Shown here: positions 42,727 to 51,887 of the stretch, piece after piece
How positions within the stretch are numbered: position 1 is the first letter of the stretch
Layout of the letters: each line of letters opens with the position of its first letter
From: DASWJZ01 sp963739005
GTDB taxonomy: Bacteria > Pseudomonadota > Alphaproteobacteria > Rhizobiales > Afifellaceae
Assembly (NCBI GenBank): GCA_963739005.1
Contig: CAVTYQ010000007.1
Coordinates: 248,001-312,000 of the forward strand
DNA: 64,000 nucleotides
Reading direction: 5' to 3'
The notes under the pieces: generated by a model
What the model saw: the letters and a program-made list of their open reading frames with translations, nothing else
What the model was told of the DNA's origin: nothing
Databases searched by the model: none
Position numbers and translations under genes: made by a program

Positions 42727-43743
42727 TCAGCGGATCGGCGGGGCGTACTGGATGCCGCCGTCTTTCCACAGCGCGTTCAGCCCGCGCGCGATGCCGAGCG
42801 GCGTGTTCGGCCCGACGTTGCGGTCGAACATCTCGCCATAGTTTCCGACGGCCTTGATCGCGTTGACGGCCCAATCGTTGGTCAGGCCGAGGCTCTCGCC
42901 GAACGTGCCCTCGGCGCCAACGAGGCGCTTGATCTCCGGATTGTCGGAGCCCTTCATCTCTTCGACGTTCGCCTGGGTGACCCCAAGCTCCTCGGCGTTG
43001 ATCAGGGCGTTCAGAGTCCAGCGGGCGATATCCATCCACTGATCGTCGCCCTGGCGGATGGCCGGGCCAAGCGGCTCCTTCGAGATGATCTCCGGGAGCA
43101 CGATGTTGTCGGCCGGATTGGCGAGCTTCAGGCGCTCCGCATAGAGGCCGGAGGCGTCGGTGGTGAACACGTCGCAACGGCCGGCCCCATAGGCGGCGAT
43201 AACTTCGTCGGCCTTCTCGAAGGCGACCACTTCGTACTCCATGTTGTGGGAGCGGAAGTAGTCGGCAACGTTGAGCTCGGTGGTCGTGCCGGTGTTGGTG
43301 CAGACGCTGGCGCCGCCGAGTTCGGTCGCATGCGCGACGCCTAGGTCCTTGCGGACCATGAAGCCCTGGCCGTCATAGTAGGTGACGCCGGCGAAGTTCA
43401 GCCCAAGGTCGGTGTCGCGCGACATCGTCCAGGTGGTGTTGCGGCTCAGGATGTCGACTTCGCCCGACTGCAGAGCGGTGAAGCGCTCCTTGGCCGAAAG
43501 CGGGGCAAACTTGACCTTCGAGGCGTCGCCGAAGATCGCCGCGGCCAAGGCCTTGCAGTAGTCGACGTCAATGCCGGACCAGTTGCCGGCAGAATTGGGA
43601 TTGGAGAAGCCGGGAAGGCCCTGGCTCACACCGCAGTTCACCTCGCCGCGCGCCTTTACGTCTTCCAATGTCGTCGCCGAAGCGGCGCTCGCTGCGAGCC
43701 CAAGCGCTATCCCGGCGGCAATCGGTACAAGATGTTTTCTCAT
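42727..43743 (-). CDS. aapJ: General L-amino-acid ABC transporter substrate-binding protein AapJ
   Basis: Periplasmic binding protein (SBP family 3) for many L-amino acids. It has a Sec signal peptide (about residues 1-23, AASAATTLED), then VNCGVSQGLPGFSNPNSAGNWSGIDVDYCKALAAAIFGD, and RNTTWTMSRDTDLGLNFAGVTYYDGQGFMV, all characteristic of AapJ/BztA. The length is 338 aa. It heads the aapJQMP operon and is divergent from metC over about 220 bases. Confidence 0.95.
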   Translation of the reverse strand: MRKHLVPIAAGIALGLAASAASATTLEDVKARGEVNCGVSQGLPGFSNPNSAGNWSGIDVDYCKALAAAIFGDASKVKFAPLSAKERFTALQSGEVDILSRNTTWTMSRDTDLGLNFAGVTYYDGQGFMVRKDLGVAHATELGGASVCTNTGTTTELNVADYFRSHNMEYEVVAFEKADEVIAAYGAGRCDVFTTDASGLYAERLKLANPADNIVLPEIISKEPLGPAIRQGDDQWMDIARWTLNALINAEELGVTQANVEEMKGSDNPEIKRLVGAEGTFGESLGLTNDWAVNAIKAVGNYGEMFDRNVGPNTPLGIARGLNALWKDGGIQYAPPIR

Positions 43744-43962
43744 GGTGTACAGCTTCCCTGTTTTGATGGCGGCTCGAGCCCGAAACGATAAGATCGCACG
43801 TCGAAGCGTCAGCGATCATGTCACATTTCGGTCACCCCTCCCCCACTCTCTCATCATCGAACGGCAAACTCCCGCAACGGTCAACCCCGCCTGAATAGGC
43901 GACAGCGATTGGACTTTTCGCCGGCTTCGCCTAATGCGAAGGCGAAAAGACAGGGAATTCCC

Positions 43963-45147
43963 ATGGCAGACGACGATCGCAAGAAACGGACCAACTGGCG
44001 CTCGGACACGCTTCTCGCACATGCCGGCCTCGACCCGATGAGCTTCCACGGCTTCGTCAACCCGCCGCTCGTGCGGGCCTCGACCGTGCTGTACAAAACC
44101 GTGGAATCGATGCTCGCGCGCGGAGAGCACCGCTATCCCTACGGGCTCACGAATACGCCGACGATCGAGGCGCTGACGACGGCGCTGACGGAGCTTGAAG
44201 GGAAGGAAACCGCCGGCACGGTGCTCGTCCCCTCCGGACTCGCCGCAGTTACCGTCGCGATCATGGCTGCGGTCCGACCGCAGACGAAAGTTCTGCTTCC
44301 CGACAACGTCTACTTTCCCTCACGCCGCTTCGGCGACGAGCTCCTCGCAATGTTCGGCGCCGAGGCCGTTTACTACGACCCGCTCTCAAACGACGACATC
44401 CAAGCAAAGATGAAGGGCGCTTCGGTCGCCGTCATCGAAGCGCCCGGTTCACTCACCTTCGAGATGTCCGACATCGACGCAATCGTCGCCGCCGCAAGGG
44501 AATATGGCGCGGTCACCGTCTTCGACAACACCTGGGCGACACCGCTCTTCTATCGCCCGCTCGAGCACGGCGTCGACATCGCCGCCTATGCGGGCACCAA
44601 GTATTTCGGCGGCCATTCCGATCTCCTGATCGGCTCGATTTCCGCAAGCGCCGAGACCTGGCCGCGTCTGAAGAAGCTGCACCACACGCTCGGCCTGCAG
44701 GCCGGCACCGAGGAGATCTGGCTGACGCTGCGTGGGCTCAAGACCATGCATGTCCGGCTTGAGCGGCACCAGCGCAGCGCCCTTACGGTCGCCAATTGGC
44801 TGAAGCGGCGGCCCGAAGTGGAGCGCGTGCTTTGCCCCGGCCTCCCCGACGATCCCGGTCATGCGCTCTGGAAGCGCGACTTCGGCGGCATGTCGGGGCT
44901 CTTCGCCTTCGTCCTGAAGGCGGGCGTCGACGACGCAAAACGCTTCGTCAACGCGCTTCAACTGTTCGGTATCGGAGCATCCTGGGGCGGCTTTGAGAGC
45001 CTGGTGGTCCTCGCCGAGCTTGGGCATTCGCGCACCGTTCGCCCGTGGACTGACGGCCCGGTCATCCGCCTCCATATCGGGCTCGAGGATGTTGCCGACA
45101 TCATCGAGGATCTCGAGCGCGGCTTCGCCGCGATGGCCCCCGCCTAG
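43963..45147 (+). CDS. metC: Cystathionine beta-lyase
   Basis: PLP enzyme cleaving cystathionine to homocysteine, pyruvate and ammonia. The N-terminus (DTLLAHAGLDPMSFHGFVNPPLVRASTVLY) and YPYGLTNTPTIEALTTAL are typical of MetC rather than MetB; the PLP lysine lies in AYAGTKYFGGHSDLLIGS. The length is 394 aa from ATG at 43963 (GGGA upstream). It is convergent with the GT39-type gene, with seven bases between stops. Confidence 0.92.
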   Translation: MADDDRKKRTNWRSDTLLAHAGLDPMSFHGFVNPPLVRASTVLYKTVESMLARGEHRYPYGLTNTPTIEALTTALTELEGKETAGTVLVPSGLAAVTVAIMAAVRPQTKVLLPDNVYFPSRRFGDELLAMFGAEAVYYDPLSNDDIQAKMKGASVAVIEAPGSLTFEMSDIDAIVAAAREYGAVTVFDNTWATPLFYRPLEHGVDIAAYAGTKYFGGHSDLLIGSISASAETWPRLKKLHHTLGLQAGTEEIWLTLRGLKTMHVRLERHQRSALTVANWLKRRPEVERVLCPGLPDDPGHALWKRDFGGMSGLFAFVLKAGVDDAKRFVNALQLFGIGASWGGFESLVVLAELGHSRTVRPWTDGPVIRLHIGLEDVADIIEDLERGFAAMAPA

Positions 45148-45154
45148 CTCCTGG

Positions 45155-46933
45155 CTATTCAGTCGTCGCGGGAACGAAGAAATGCAGCGTGAGGAAATGG
45201 CCGCGCGGGTAGCGATAGGTCCGCGCCTCGCCGACCTCGCGCAGCGCAGGTCCGTTCGCCGCAATCGCGGCCTGAAACTTGTCGAGCTGTCGGCTGCTCA
45301 CCGCGGCAAGGCGGCAGCCCGGCTCTTTCAGCCATGCCGGCGCGTGTTCAGGGCGAAGATGGCGGATCGAGGCGCCGCCCGCCACGATCAGGCTCGGCTC
45401 GTCGTAGCCGACCGCCAAAAGCGCCGGGTCGCTGCAGCCGGCTGACGATTGCAAGAGCGAGACGAGCCGCTGGCTGAGCCACAGGCTCTGCATGTTCGGT
45501 AGCGCCAGGCTGATCGCCCCCGCATAAAGCAGCACGGCGGAGAGCGCAGCGGAGAGCATCGCGTTCTCGATGCGCCAGCGCCACAAGAATGCGGCCGCCA
45601 TCAAGGCGACAAGCGCGGACGCCGCGACCACCGCGAAGGCGAGCGGCTGCACGGCGTCGCCAAGGAGCCGCGGCACAACGACGACCCCCGCCGCCGACGC
45701 CACCGGCAGATAGATGAGGAGAAAGCCCGCGATCAGTCGCAGCGCCCACGAGCGGGAAAGACCGTCGCGCGCGACGACGGCCGCGGTCAGGAGGGCAAGT
45801 GCCGGATAAAGCGGCAGCGCGTAGTGCGGCAGCTTCGTCGCCACCGCCTCGAAGACGAGCCAGGCAGGCACGAGCCAGGCGAGACAGAAGAACACCGACG
45901 GCTCGCGCCAGCGGCGAACGATGGCGGGCGCCGCGAGGACGAGGAACGGCGTCATCGGCCACCCGGTGACGAAGAGGAGCGCGAGGTAGGCGCCGGGCGG
46001 AAGCCCGTGACCTTCAAGTCCTTCGCTCGCCCGGCCGAGAAGGTCCTGGCTGACGAAGCTGCGGAAGAAGTCGCCGTGCGAGACGAATGCGATGGCAAGA
46101 ACCCACGGAAGGACAATCCCGGCCGCGAGCAGCGCGCCCTCGACCGGCCGCAAGAGGAGAAGCCCACGGAGCGAGCGGATGCGCGCCGAGAGCGTGGCGC
46201 CGGCGAGGCCGACGATCATCGGCGCGACCGGGCCTTTCACAAGAATTCCGACCGCAAGGACGACCCAGAACGACATGGCGCGCGACCACGGAAGCTGCGT
46301 CACAGCCGACCGGACCGAGGGCGCGCCGTCCGCCGTCACGACGCGCCATGCGGAAGCAAGCGCAAGCTGGCAAAGAAGGACGCAAGCCGTCAGCACCGCG
46401 TCGGTCGTCGCCAGGCGCGCCTCGACCGCTGTCAGAACCGTCGACAGGAAAAGCAGCGCCGCAAGCAGGCCGGCGCGCCGATCGAACAGGATTCTCCCGA
46501 TCCCCCAGACGGCAAGAACGGAGGCGATCGCGGCTAGAAGCGAGGGGAGTCGGTAGGCCCAGATCGGCGCGTCCGCGCCGCCGAAGGGCGCGGTCACGAG
46601 CGCCTGCAGCCAGTAGATGCCGATGGGCTTCTTGTAGCGCTTCTCGTCGCGGATGCGGATGTCGATGTAGTTGCCGTCCTGAAGCATCTGACGCGTCGCC
46701 TGGGCGAAGCGTGCCTCATCGCGGTCGGTCAGCGGAAGGCTGGCCTGCCCCGGCGCGAACGTGAGGAAGCTCAGACAGAGAAGAAAGAGGATCGACGCCG
46801 GGGCGCTCCCGGCTATCTGGTCGAACAGCGCGCCGACGCGCGTCTCCGCTGGGTCGGATCGCCCGGCTGTGCCCGCGACGCTCAAACGCCTCCCCCCCGC
46901 CCGACCGCACTGCGCCCGCGATCCTTCCAGCAT
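45155..46933 (-). CDS. GT39/ArnT-like membrane glycosyltransferase
   Basis: Polytopic inner-membrane protein related to PMT/ArnT transferases that use polyprenyl-phosphate sugars. The periplasmic active-site segment LPLTDRDEARFAQATRQML, with the acidic DRDE motif, follows the first helix, and YKKPIGIYWLQAL is the next conserved loop. About eleven further hydrophobic helices and a soluble C-terminal part (about residues 490-592) follow. The length is 592 aa with GCGAGGG before the ATG. The acceptor (for example lipid A) cannot be deduced. Confidence 0.85.
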   Translation of the reverse strand: MLEGSRAQCGRAGGRRLSVAGTAGRSDPAETRVGALFDQIAGSAPASILFLLCLSFLTFAPGQASLPLTDRDEARFAQATRQMLQDGNYIDIRIRDEKRYKKPIGIYWLQALVTAPFGGADAPIWAYRLPSLLAAIASVLAVWGIGRILFDRRAGLLAALLFLSTVLTAVEARLATTDAVLTACVLLCQLALASAWRVVTADGAPSVRSAVTQLPWSRAMSFWVVLAVGILVKGPVAPMIVGLAGATLSARIRSLRGLLLLRPVEGALLAAGIVLPWVLAIAFVSHGDFFRSFVSQDLLGRASEGLEGHGLPPGAYLALLFVTGWPMTPFLVLAAPAIVRRWREPSVFFCLAWLVPAWLVFEAVATKLPHYALPLYPALALLTAAVVARDGLSRSWALRLIAGFLLIYLPVASAAGVVVVPRLLGDAVQPLAFAVVAASALVALMAAAFLWRWRIENAMLSAALSAVLLYAGAISLALPNMQSLWLSQRLVSLLQSSAGCSDPALLAVGYDEPSLIVAGGASIRHLRPEHAPAWLKEPGCRLAAVSSRQLDKFQAAIAANGPALREVGEARTYRYPRGHFLTLHFFVPATTE

Positions 46934-46972
46934 CGTCCCTCGCCCGCAAGAACCACGCGGGCGAGGAGACGA

Positions 46973-47006
46973 AACCGCCGCCGGAATGTTCCGGCGGCGG
47001 CGGTGG
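46973..47006 (-). terminator. Hairpin terminator after the 47.0 kb secreted-protein gene
   Basis: ACCGCCGCCGGAA-TG-TTCCGGCGGCGG forms a 13-base-pair stem. On the minus strand it is followed by TTTCG only, so it is a weak intrinsic terminator candidate between the secreted-protein gene and the GT39-type gene. Confidence 0.55.
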
Positions 47007-47017
47007 TCTTGGAGCGG

Positions 47018-47386
47018 TTAGATCGAGCGGACGTCGTAGGTGTAGCCGTCGGTGACGAGATCCACGGCTTCGCAGAGGTTCACGTCGTAGATGTCGGCGG
47101 TGTCGCCGTTGTCATAGGTCAGGCGGATGTCGAAGCGGCAGTAGCCCTGCGTGTGCACCGGATCGACCTCGCCCACATAGCCGACCGGAATGACGCCGGA
47201 CAGGATGTCGGGACCCCAGGTCCGCATGTCGACGTTGCTGATCTGCACGGCGACGATCGTGGCGGCGCCGACATTGTGGATGTCGATCCAGCGCTCGTAA
47301 GCGGAGGCCGAGCCGGCGGCGGCGAGCGAGGCTGCGACGACGACAGCGGCGGTCATGGTGCGGAAAAGGTTCATCTTCGTCTCCAT
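47018..47386 (-). CDS. Secreted hypothetical protein (122 aa)
   Basis: Not recognised. A clear Sec signal peptide (residues 5-29, NLFRTMTAAVVVAASLAAAGSASA) precedes a small periplasmic domain rich in beta-type segments: YERWIDIHNVGAATIVAVQISNVDM, DILSGVIPVGYVGEV, GYCRFDIRLTYDNGDT, YDVNLCEAVDL. The two cysteines may form a disulphide. ATG at 47386 or at 47374 could be the start; both have purine-rich sites. It is probably monocistronic with its own terminator. Confidence 0.65.
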   Translation of the reverse strand: METKMNLFRTMTAAVVVAASLAAAGSASAYERWIDIHNVGAATIVAVQISNVDMRTWGPDILSGVIPVGYVGEVDPVHTQGYCRFDIRLTYDNGDTADIYDVNLCEAVDLVTDGYTYDVRSI

Positions 47387-47580
47387 CGTTTGCCCCCTGG
47401 CGATTGCCCCCGGAGGCGGTTGCGATGGTGTGGTTTCTCATGTCGCGAGACCCGCGTTTGTGCGGGGGCGCACAAGCCGGCCTCGAGGCGAGAAAGCCCT
47501 GTGCGCAGGCATTTTCCGCGTCCTGTCTGAGGCTTGCTGCTTGACCAGCGGCTCGGCTCGGCCTACCCGGCTCCGGCAGT

Positions 47581-47657
<77 letters not shown>

Positions 47658-47663
47658 GCCTTG

Positions 47664-47682
47664 CCCCGGATCAAGTCCGGGG
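47664..47682. repeat. Palindromic hairpin after tRNA-Pro
   Basis: CCCCGGA-TCAAG-TCCGGGG is a perfect seven-base-pair stem, seven bases after the tRNA. Similar CCCCGGA(C/T)...TCCGGGG palindromes are dispersed in many alphaproteobacteria. There is no T-run. It may help end or process the tRNA transcript. Confidence 0.5.
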
Positions 47683-47712
47683 TTCGGCTTGGCGAGCCAA
47701 TGGGATTGGAAA

Positions 47713-48018
47713 ATGGCAGCACGCATCTACAAGCCGGCGAAGACGGCGATGCAGTCGGGAAGCGCCAAGACGCACCGCTGGTTGCTTGAGTTCGAGCCCG
47801 AGCAGGCGAAAGAGATCGAGCCGCTGATGGGCTATACGTCGTCGTCGGACATGCGCAGCCAGATCCGCTTGCAGTTCGACACCCAGGAGGAGGCGATCGA
47901 CTACGCGAAGCGGAACGGAATCGCCTATCAGGTCTTCGAGCCGAAGGGCCGCGTCAGGCCGACGATCGCCTATTCCGACAATTTCAAGCGCGACAGAACG
48001 CAGCCCTGGACGCATTGA
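47713..48018 (+). CDS. NADH dehydrogenase accessory subunit, NDUFS4-like
   Basis: Homologue of the mitochondrial complex I 18-kDa subunit (NDUFS4/AQDQ), found as an accessory complex I subunit in alphaproteobacteria. Family motifs are ARIYKPAKTAMQSGSAKTHRWLLEFE, GYTSSSDMRSQIRLQF, EAIDYAKRNGIAYQVFEP, and the ending YSDNFKRDRTQPWTH. The start is ATG at 47713 (101 aa). It acts at the inner membrane complex I. It lies between two tRNA genes. Confidence 0.92.
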   Translation: MAARIYKPAKTAMQSGSAKTHRWLLEFEPEQAKEIEPLMGYTSSSDMRSQIRLQFDTQEEAIDYAKRNGIAYQVFEPKGRVRPTIAYSDNFKRDRTQPWTH

Positions 48019-48031
48019 GACAAGAGCACGG

Positions 48032-48107
48032 GGCCCCGTAGCTCAGGGGATAGAGCAGCAGCCTTCTAAGCTGTTGGTCGCAGGTTCGAATCCTGCCGGG
48101 GTCGCCA
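48032..48107 (+). tRNA. tRNA-Arg (anticodon TCT)
   Basis: The acceptor GGCCCCG pairs with CGGGGTC (one G-U), D arm GCTC-AGGGGATA-GAGC, anticodon stem GCAGC/GCTGT with loop CTTCTAA giving anticodon TCT, T arm GCAGG-TTCGAAT-CCTGC, discriminator G and encoded CCA. The length is 76 bases, 13 bases after the NDUFS4-like gene. Confidence 0.96.
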
Positions 48108-48144
48108 CCTCACTCGGGTCCATTCCGGACACATAGGTTGGCAG

Positions 48145-50550
48145 CTACTCGCCGTAGGGCACCCAGATGTTCTTCACCTGCGTCGCGTGGCGGAGATAGC
48201 GGCGGCCCTGCCCGTCGAGCGGGCTTGCCCAGTCGACGGCGCGGCCGTTGTTGACCCAGGTCGTCTTCAGGTTCCCGACCGAAGCCGCTTCGACTTTCGC
48301 ACTGCCCTCCTTCGTGCCGAAATACCAATAGGCCGCGATGTCGTCGTGCTCGGCGATGGTTTTGGCCAGCGCCTCGCGGTCGCCGGTCACGATGTTGACC
48401 ACGCCGGGTGGCACGTCGCTGGTGTCGAGCACCTGATAGAAATCGGTGGCGACGAGCGGATAGACCGGCGAGGGCGTGACGACGATGCGGTTCCCCATCG
48501 CGATCGCGGGCGCGACGAGTGAGACGAGCGCCAATAGCGGCGCCTCGTCGGGGCATGAGATCCCCATCACGCCAAACGGCTCGTTCATCGCAAGCGTCAC
48601 GTGGCGGGAGCGGGTCGCGTGCACCTGGCCATCGTATTTGTCGGCATGCGCGGCATAGAAGCTGATGCGGCGAATCGCCTGCGCGACCTCTTCGTCCGCG
48701 GCCCTGCCGCGAACGCCGGTCAGCGTGGCGATGCGCTCGCCGAATTCCTCGGCGCGGGCTTCGAGATTCTCGGCGAGGTAATAGAGGACCTGCGCGCGAT
48801 GATGCCCGCTGACGCTGCCCCAGCCGCCGGCGGCGTTGGCGGCTTCGACGGCGTTCCGAATGTCCTTACGGTTGCCGAGTCCGGCCTGGCCGACCTCCGC
48901 GCCGGAAGCATCGTAGACGGCGTAGCTGTAGCCGGAATCCGGCCGCGCCTGCTTGCCGCCGATATAGAGTTTTGCCGTGCGGTCGAGCGGCGGGCGATCG
49001 CCGGCCGACTCTTTTGCGCGCGCTGTCGGCGCGGCAGAGAAATCTGCGGCGCCTGCCCTCACGGCCTTCGCCGGCTTCTTCTCGATTGACGCCACGAGAT
49101 ATTCGAAGAGCCCCTCGCGGCCCCCTTCCCGGCCGAAGCCGGACTCCTTGTAGCCGCCGAAGCCGGCGGCCGCGTCGAAGAGATTGGTGGAGTTCACCCA
49201 AACGACGCCCGCCTTCACACGCGCGGCCGCGTCGAGCGTCACGTTGATCGATTCCGACCAGACGGAGGCGGCGAGGCCGTAGCGGGAATTGTTGGCGAGC
49301 GCCAGCGCCTCCTCCGGCGTGCGGAAGGTCATCGAGACGAGCACCGGCCCAAAGATTTCCTCCTGCGCCAGGATCGAGGCGGGGGCGACGTTGGCGACGA
49401 GCGTCGGCGGATAGAAGAGCCCCTCCTTCGGCAGCGCGGCGTCGGGCTGATAGCACGACACGCCCTCGGCCTGCCCTTGCGCCACCAGCTTGCGGATGCG
49501 GTCGAGCTGCACGTCGGCGACGATCGCGCCGATGTCGGTCGACTTATCGAGCGGATCGCCGACCCTAAGCGTCGCCATGCGCGCGCGGAGCTTGGTGTGC
49601 ATCTTCTCCGCCACCGCCTCCTGCACAATCAGCCGCGAGCCGGCGCAGCAGACCTGGCCCTGGTTGAACCAGATGGCATCGACGACGCCTTCGACCGCGC
49701 TGTCGAGGTCGGCATCGTCGAAGACGATGAAGGGCGACTTGCCGCCGAGCTCGAGCGAGAGCTTCTTGCCCGTGCCCGCCGTCGCTTTGCGGATGATGCG
49801 GCCGACCTCGGTCGAGCCGGTGAAGGCGATCTTGTCGATGTCCTTGTGCTCGACGATCAAGGCGCCGGTCGCGCCGTCGCCGGTGACGATGTTGACGACG
49901 CCGGCCGGGAGCCCCGCCTCCATGCAAATTTCCGCGAAAGCGAGCGCGGAGAGCGGCGTGTACTCCGCCGGCTTCAGCACGACGGTGTTCCCCGCGGCGA
50001 GCGCCGGCGCGATCTTCCAGGCGAGCATCAGGAGCGGAAAGTTCCACGGGATGATCTGCCCGCAGAGGCCGACCGGTGCGTAGCCCGGGAACTCGCTCTC
50101 GATCAGCTCGGCCCAGCCGGCGTGATGATAGAAGTGGCGGATCACGAGCGGGATATCGATGTCGCGGCTCTCGCGGATCGGCTTGCCGTTGTCCATCGAT
50201 TCGAGCACCGAGAAGAAGCGCTCGCGCTTGTTGATGATGCGGGCGATCGCATAGAGGTAGCGGGCGCGCGCGTCGCCGGAGAGCGCGCCCCACGCCTTCT
50301 GCGCCTTGCGTGCGGCGGCGACGGCCTTGTCGACATCCTTCGCGGTGCCCTCGGCGCATTCAGCGAGGCGATTGCCGCGCGCCGGGTTGATGACCGCGAA
50401 GTAGCTCCCCTCCGCCGGCGCGACGAACTTGCCGCCGATGAAGTGCAGGAAGCGGCCTTCGTGCGCTTCGAGCCAGGCGACGACCTCGCTGTTCGCCTCG
50501 GGCGCCGGGCCGTATTCCATGCTGCGAAGGATCTCGGTAACGGCTGTCAT
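48145..50550 (-). CDS. Tandem-domain aldehyde dehydrogenase (ALDH16-like)
   Basis: NAD(P)-dependent aldehyde dehydrogenase with two ALDH modules. The first (about residues 20-500) is complete, with PWNFPLLMLAWKIAPALAAGNTVV, GSTEVGR, LELGGKSP and the catalytic Cys301 in FNQGQVCCAGSR. The second (about 540-801) resembles the NAD-binding part but has no catalytic Cys or ELGG Glu, as in bacterial ALDH16 enzymes, where the second copy is a non-catalytic domain. The start is ATG at 50550 with GGGAGAAC upstream; 801 aa. It is downstream of deoC, and may oxidise acetaldehyde from deoxyribose breakdown. Confidence 0.9.
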   Translation of the reverse strand: MTAVTEILRSMEYGPAPEANSEVVAWLEAHEGRFLHFIGGKFVAPAEGSYFAVINPARGNRLAECAEGTAKDVDKAVAAARKAQKAWGALSGDARARYLYAIARIINKRERFFSVLESMDNGKPIRESRDIDIPLVIRHFYHHAGWAELIESEFPGYAPVGLCGQIIPWNFPLLMLAWKIAPALAAGNTVVLKPAEYTPLSALAFAEICMEAGLPAGVVNIVTGDGATGALIVEHKDIDKIAFTGSTEVGRIIRKATAGTGKKLSLELGGKSPFIVFDDADLDSAVEGVVDAIWFNQGQVCCAGSRLIVQEAVAEKMHTKLRARMATLRVGDPLDKSTDIGAIVADVQLDRIRKLVAQGQAEGVSCYQPDAALPKEGLFYPPTLVANVAPASILAQEEIFGPVLVSMTFRTPEEALALANNSRYGLAASVWSESINVTLDAAARVKAGVVWVNSTNLFDAAAGFGGYKESGFGREGGREGLFEYLVASIEKKPAKAVRAGAADFSAAPTARAKESAGDRPPLDRTAKLYIGGKQARPDSGYSYAVYDASGAEVGQAGLGNRKDIRNAVEAANAAGGWGSVSGHHRAQVLYYLAENLEARAEEFGERIATLTGVRGRAADEEVAQAIRRISFYAAHADKYDGQVHATRSRHVTLAMNEPFGVMGISCPDEAPLLALVSLVAPAIAMGNRIVVTPSPVYPLVATDFYQVLDTSDVPPGVVNIVTGDREALAKTIAEHDDIAAYWYFGTKEGSAKVEAASVGNLKTTWVNNGRAVDWASPLDGQGRRYLRHATQVKNIWVPYGE

Positions 50551-50589
50551 GATGTTCTCCCTAGCGCCTTGCGGGCCGTTGCGAGCGCC

Positions 50590-50726
50590 CCCTCTCCCAG
50601 AGGGAGAGGGTGTCGCCGAAGGCGACGGGTGAGGGGATGCGGCGTCTCCGACAGAGTTCTTCCGGTCCCGTCGCAACCCCACATCCGCCCGCTTCGCGGG
50701 CACCTTCTCCCTCTGGGAGAAGGGAA
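50590..50726. repeat. REP-like intergenic palindromic element
   Basis: The element begins CCCTCTCCCAGAGGGAGAGGG, then TGTCGCCGAAGGCGACGGGTGAGGGG, and closes with GCCCGCTTCGCGGGC and CTTCTCCCTCTGGGAGAAGGG. It comprises several hairpins arranged as an overall inverted unit between deoC and the ALDH gene. I recall the first part as a common dispersed repeat in rhizobial genomes. It probably shapes the mRNA 3' of deoC. Confidence 0.75.
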
Positions 50727-50739
50727 GGCCCGCGCCCTC

Positions 50740-51792
50740 TCACGCCATTGCATGGCGGATGGACGAGGAGTAGCGGCCGGTGACGAAGTGCTCGATCTGG
50801 CGCTCGATGTCGCCGAGCATGGAGCTTGCGCCGATGCGGAAGAGCTCCGGCTCGAGCCACTCGCGCCCAAGCTCCTCCTTCATCAGGATCAGCCAGGAGA
50901 GCGCGTCCTTCGCCTTCTTCAATCCACCCGCGGGCTTGAAGCCGACCCTGGCGCCGGTCAGCTCCAGATATTCGCGTATGGCGCGGACCATGACGAGGCT
51001 GACGGGAAGGGTCGCGTTCACATCCTCCTTGCCGGTCGAGGTCTTGATGAAGTCGGCGCCTGCCATCATCGCCACCATCGAGGCACGATGAACATTGCGG
51101 AGCGTCTTCAGGTCGCCGGTCGCGAGGATCGTCTTCAGATGCGCGTCGCCGCAGGCTTCGTGCATCACGCGGACCTCGTCGTAGAGCGCCTGCCAATTCT
51201 GATCAAGGACGTGCGCTCGCGTCACCACGATGTCGATCTCGCGCGCGCCCTCCCCGACCGCGTAGCGGATTTCTTCTAGGCGAAGCGGCAACGGCGTCAG
51301 CCCTGCGGGGAAGCCGGTCGCGACGGAGGCGACGGGAATGCCGGAGCCTTCGAGCGCCTTCACGGCGACCGGCACCATCGTCGGATAGACGCAGACCGCG
51401 CCGACCGTCGGCATATGATCGAGGCCGAGCGCGTCGACGAGATCGCGGCGCAGCGGATTCCTCGCCTTGGCGCAGAGGCGCCGGACACGATCCGGCGTGT
51501 CGTCGCCGGCGAGCGTGGTGAGATCGATGCAGGTGATGGCTTTGACGAGCCACGCGGCCTGCCACTCCTTCTTCACCGTGCGGCGTGTCGTCAGCGTCGC
51601 GGCGCGGCGCTCAATCGCCGAGAGATTGGCACGGACGCCCTCCACCCAGTCGACATGAAGAAGAGTGCCCTCGTTCCGAGGCACGTTCGAATGCCCGGCT
51701 TCGACGCCGGTCGTCGCAGCGTGGCGAGGCGCGTTGCCGTGCCGAGGTTGCGGATCGTTCGACCGAAGTCTCACAACCGGATCGGTCGCCAT
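50740..51792 (-). CDS. deoC: Deoxyribose-phosphate aldolase
   Basis: Class I aldolase cleaving 2-deoxyribose 5-phosphate to glyceraldehyde 3-phosphate and acetaldehyde. The Schiff-base lysine is in GADFIKTSTGKED, the second active-site lysine in VGFKPAGGLKKA, and the proton-relay Asp region in CIDLTTLAGDDTPD. The length is 350 aa including a polar N-terminal extension of about 70 residues, as in other alphaproteobacteria. The start is ATG at 51792 (GGAG upstream). The adjacent aldehyde dehydrogenase could use the acetaldehyde. Confidence 0.94.
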   Translation of the reverse strand: MATDPVVRLRSNDPQPRHGNAPRHAATTGVEAGHSNVPRNEGTLLHVDWVEGVRANLSAIERRAATLTTRRTVKKEWQAAWLVKAITCIDLTTLAGDDTPDRVRRLCAKARNPLRRDLVDALGLDHMPTVGAVCVYPTMVPVAVKALEGSGIPVASVATGFPAGLTPLPLRLEEIRYAVGEGAREIDIVVTRAHVLDQNWQALYDEVRVMHEACGDAHLKTILATGDLKTLRNVHRASMVAMMAGADFIKTSTGKEDVNATLPVSLVMVRAIREYLELTGARVGFKPAGGLKKAKDALSWLILMKEELGREWLEPELFRIGASSMLGDIERQIEHFVTGRYSSSIRHAMA

Positions 51793-51887
51793 GGGATTGC
51801 TCCAGAACAAAGCCGGCCTGCCGCTTCGCCGGCCGGCGATATTTGCTATAGCGCACGCGAGGCGCCGCGAGAAATCAGGAGATAAGG

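Noticed and set aside
49477..51279. Plus-strand frame of 600 codons opposite the ALDH and deoC genes
   Set aside because: It crosses the intergenic repeat and mirrors conserved genes; the composition is that of a shadow frame.
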